64,000 bases of DNA from JAACFF01 sp963807975. GTDB taxonomy: Bacteria; Chloroflexota; Anaerolineae; Promineifilales; Promineifilaceae. Positions 62,561 to 64,000 of this stretch are shown here, piece after piece. Within the stretch, counting starts at the first letter, position 1. Each line of letters opens with the position of its first letter. A program made the translations under genes and the position numbers. A model generated the notes under the pieces. That model saw only the letters and a list, made by a program, of their open reading frames with translations. It was not told the DNA's origin and did not search any database. Location: NCBI GenBank assembly GCA_963807975.1, contig CAWEDV010000001.1:1612001-1676000 (forward strand), in the 5' to 3' direction.

Positions 62561-63762
62561 TGTCACGATTAAGAAATCGCTTTCGCCATCTACCACCAAC
62601 AGCCGTGCCCATCGGTGCGGCTGATCTTCAAGCAGGCTTGCGTAATACGGAAAACACACTGGAACAATTCCAGGCCGCCCTTGCCACCTATCTTGGTGTT
62701 AGCCATGAGGCCTGTAGATTGGCCGCTTCCGGGCGTACCGTTCTCTACTGCCTCCTGCGAGGACTTCAAGCAGATTATCCTGCCCGTCAGGAAATCGTTA
62801 TGCCCGCCTACACCTGTCCTGCTGTTGCGCGCGTAGCGATTGATTTAGGGCTAAAGCCTGTTTTCGTTGATATTTCCAGGGCGACGATGGGCTACCTGTC
62901 AGATCCCTTGACAGAGGCCGTTCACGACGACACGTTGGCAGTCCTCCACATTCACCCTTTTGGTATCCCCCTTCCCGCAGACGAGGTCATCGATATCGCC
63001 CACAAACATGGTGCGGTCGTAATTGAAGATGCGGCACAAGCACTTGGCGCCCGCTGGGCCGGTCAGGCGGTCGGCACCAGAGGTGATTTCGCCCTTTACA
63101 GCCTGGGACCCGGTAAACCAATTTCTACGGGTGGTGGTGGCATCGCCATTGCCAATACTCCCACTGGTGAACGATCGCTCAGCAAATGGTGGGCCACCTT
63201 GCCTCCAGCTTCCAGCAGTGGGTCGGCAACGGCCTGGGTGCGCCAGGCTGCTCTCCAGTTGGCTTTTCAGCCGCATATCTGGTGGGCAGCAACCCGCGTG
63301 GGCATACACCGGGTTGGCAATCATGAAACGAGCTGGGGATACTCCGTGCAGGGTTTGGCTCCGTCTCAGGCCAGCGTAGGCTTGGCTTTACTGCCCAGAC
63401 TAAATGAGATCAACGCTCAACGGCGAGCCAAGGCATCTATCCTGAGCGAAGGAATTACTCAGGCACAAAGACTGCATACCGTGTTAATCGCCGAGGCCTC
63501 TGAGCCTTTTTACCTACGCTTCCCGCTCCTGGCCGAAAGTGAGGAGCAGCGTGAAAGCCTGCACGAGCAATTGTGGTCAGCGGGCATTGGTGCCGGCAGA
63601 TTGTATGAGCGGACCCTGCCATCGATCTTTTTTCCGGAGGATAAGGCGTCGTTTCCTGGTGCGGAGGCTGTCGCCGGGCAGCTTCTAACGCTGCCAACCC
63701 ATCATCATGTGACTGAACAAGATATAAAGTTAATGTTGGCCATCTTGCAAGATTTTACCTAG
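62560..63762 (+). CDS. DegT/DnrJ/EryC1/StrS-family PLP aminotransferase
   Basis: The product has 400 residues, with the ATG in a 1-base overlap with the MFS stop. It has 'LAASGRTVLYCLLRGL', 'EIVMPAYTCPAVARVAIDLG', 'VVIEDAAQALGARWAGQAVG' (PLP Asp) and 'SLGPGKPISTGGGGIAI', where the Lys is the PLP Schiff base. The fold is that of sugar aminotransferases making amino sugars for surface glycans. It is the last gene of the plus-strand cluster and overlaps the end of the convergent YjbQ gene by 8 bases. Confidence 0.92.
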   Translation: MSRLRNRFRHLPPTAVPIGAADLQAGLRNTENTLEQFQAALATYLGVSHEACRLAASGRTVLYCLLRGLQADYPARQEIVMPAYTCPAVARVAIDLGLKPVFVDISRATMGYLSDPLTEAVHDDTLAVLHIHPFGIPLPADEVIDIAHKHGAVVIEDAAQALGARWAGQAVGTRGDFALYSLGPGKPISTGGGGIAIANTPTGERSLSKWWATLPPASSSGSATAWVRQAALQLAFQPHIWWAATRVGIHRVGNHETSWGYSVQGLAPSQASVGLALLPRLNEINAQRRAKASILSEGITQAQRLHTVLIAEASEPFYLRFPLLAESEEQRESLHEQLWSAGIGAGRLYERTLPSIFFPEDKASFPGAEAVAGQLLTLPTHHHVTEQDIKLMLAILQDFT

Positions 63763-64000
63763 ACTGCCCAAATAAGGTCACTACCACCTGGCGCCCTCGG
63801 GCGTGATTGCGGTGTTCATTGAGGTAGATCCCCTGCCACGTACCCAAATTCAGACGGCCGTTGGTGATCGGAATGGTCACGCTGTTGCCCAGCAGAACTG
63901 ATTTGATATGCGCCGGCATATCATCGGAACCTTCATAGGTGTGAATATAGTATGGCTCGTTTTCGGGTACTGCCTGGTTAAAGAACGATTCCAAATCGCT
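63755..64000 (-). CDS. YjbQ/UPF0047-family protein (N-terminus cut by window edge)
   Basis: The frame is open to the right edge and stops at TAA 63755-63757. The visible 81 residues carry the family motif 'EGSDDMPAHIKSVLLGNSVT', 'IPITNGRLNLGTWQGIYL' and 'NEHRNHARGRQVVVTLFG'. Family members were described as secondary thiamine-phosphate synthases. The His and Asp residues in these motifs form the active site. The N-terminal 55-60 residues lie outside the window. Confidence 0.93.
   Translation of the reverse strand, partial: SDLESFFNQAVPENEPYYIHTYEGSDDMPAHIKSVLLGNSVTIPITNGRLNLGTWQGIYLNEHRNHARGRQVVVTLFGQSR

Overview
The window looks like chromosomal DNA of a member of the Chloroflexota (Anaerolineae/Caldilineae-like). 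This is inferred from gene content, not from a marker tree: large MalT-type LuxR regulators next to NAD(P)-dependent dehydrogenases, secreted proteins with long Thr/Pro linkers and a short hydrophobic 'F-x-P' tail, a GT-C protein of the DUF2723 family, and an 84-residue protein with the 'LTG..DQAAL.GLL..L..LGLPLISV' signature. There are no rRNA genes, no CRISPR array and no recognisable transposase. Coding density is high and no gene-free gap exceeds about 300 bases.

Left part (1-11.5 kb). An SPFH/band-7 protein carries an unusual C-terminal excisionase-type helix-turn-helix and is followed by a strong palindrome. Then comes a minus-strand accessory region built from two related modules of [LuxR/MalT regulator - promoter - dehydrogenase genes]. 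In the proximal module the regulator (5839-8640) is intact and is followed by a small membrane protein, an acyltransferase and two MDR dehydrogenases. In the distal module both the dehydrogenase (nonsense codon plus frameshift) and the regulator (about 500 codons deleted, plus further lesions) are dead. The promoter regions of the two modules are still similar in sequence. Each shows a -35/-10 pair with a 12-bp-period direct repeat just upstream, a good candidate for the regulator's binding site.

11.5-21.5 kb. Three secreted plus-strand proteins: one with three lamin-tail/Ig-like units, and two tandem DUF4038 glycosidase-like proteins, the second with three carbohydrate-binding repeats. They are followed by a convergent solitary DNA methyltransferase with zinc-ribbon insertions.

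21.5-47 kb. Mostly housekeeping genes: MoxR-DUF58-DUF4129 operon; tRNA-Gln and gltX; rodA; amrS/amrB (AmmeMemoRadiSam); a DUF2723 glycosyltransferase with a possible leader terminator; YihY/BrkB and PlsC; a HAD hydrolase; a Cys-rich protein; tRNA-Arg and two tRNA-Ser; an MBL-fold protein; FmdB; a bacterial PH-domain protein; a Crp-type regulator; a CxxC thioredoxin-like protein; a response regulator/histidine kinase pair; and ruvB-DUF2905-queA, with upp divergent from ruvB.

47-64 kb. A long co-directional cluster that reads as a surface-glycan/exopolysaccharide locus: a WecA/MraY-type initiating transferase, an HD protein, a GT2 glycosyltransferase overlapping DUF2304, an alkaline-phosphatase-superfamily enzyme, an XrtA-type polysaccharide deacetylase, a FemAB-like GNAT protein, a 1989-residue membrane-TPR protein, a membrane-anchored protein with a possible TIM-barrel ectodomain, an MFS exporter and a DegT-type aminotransferase. 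No exosortase is present in the window. The window ends inside a YjbQ-family gene on the minus strand.
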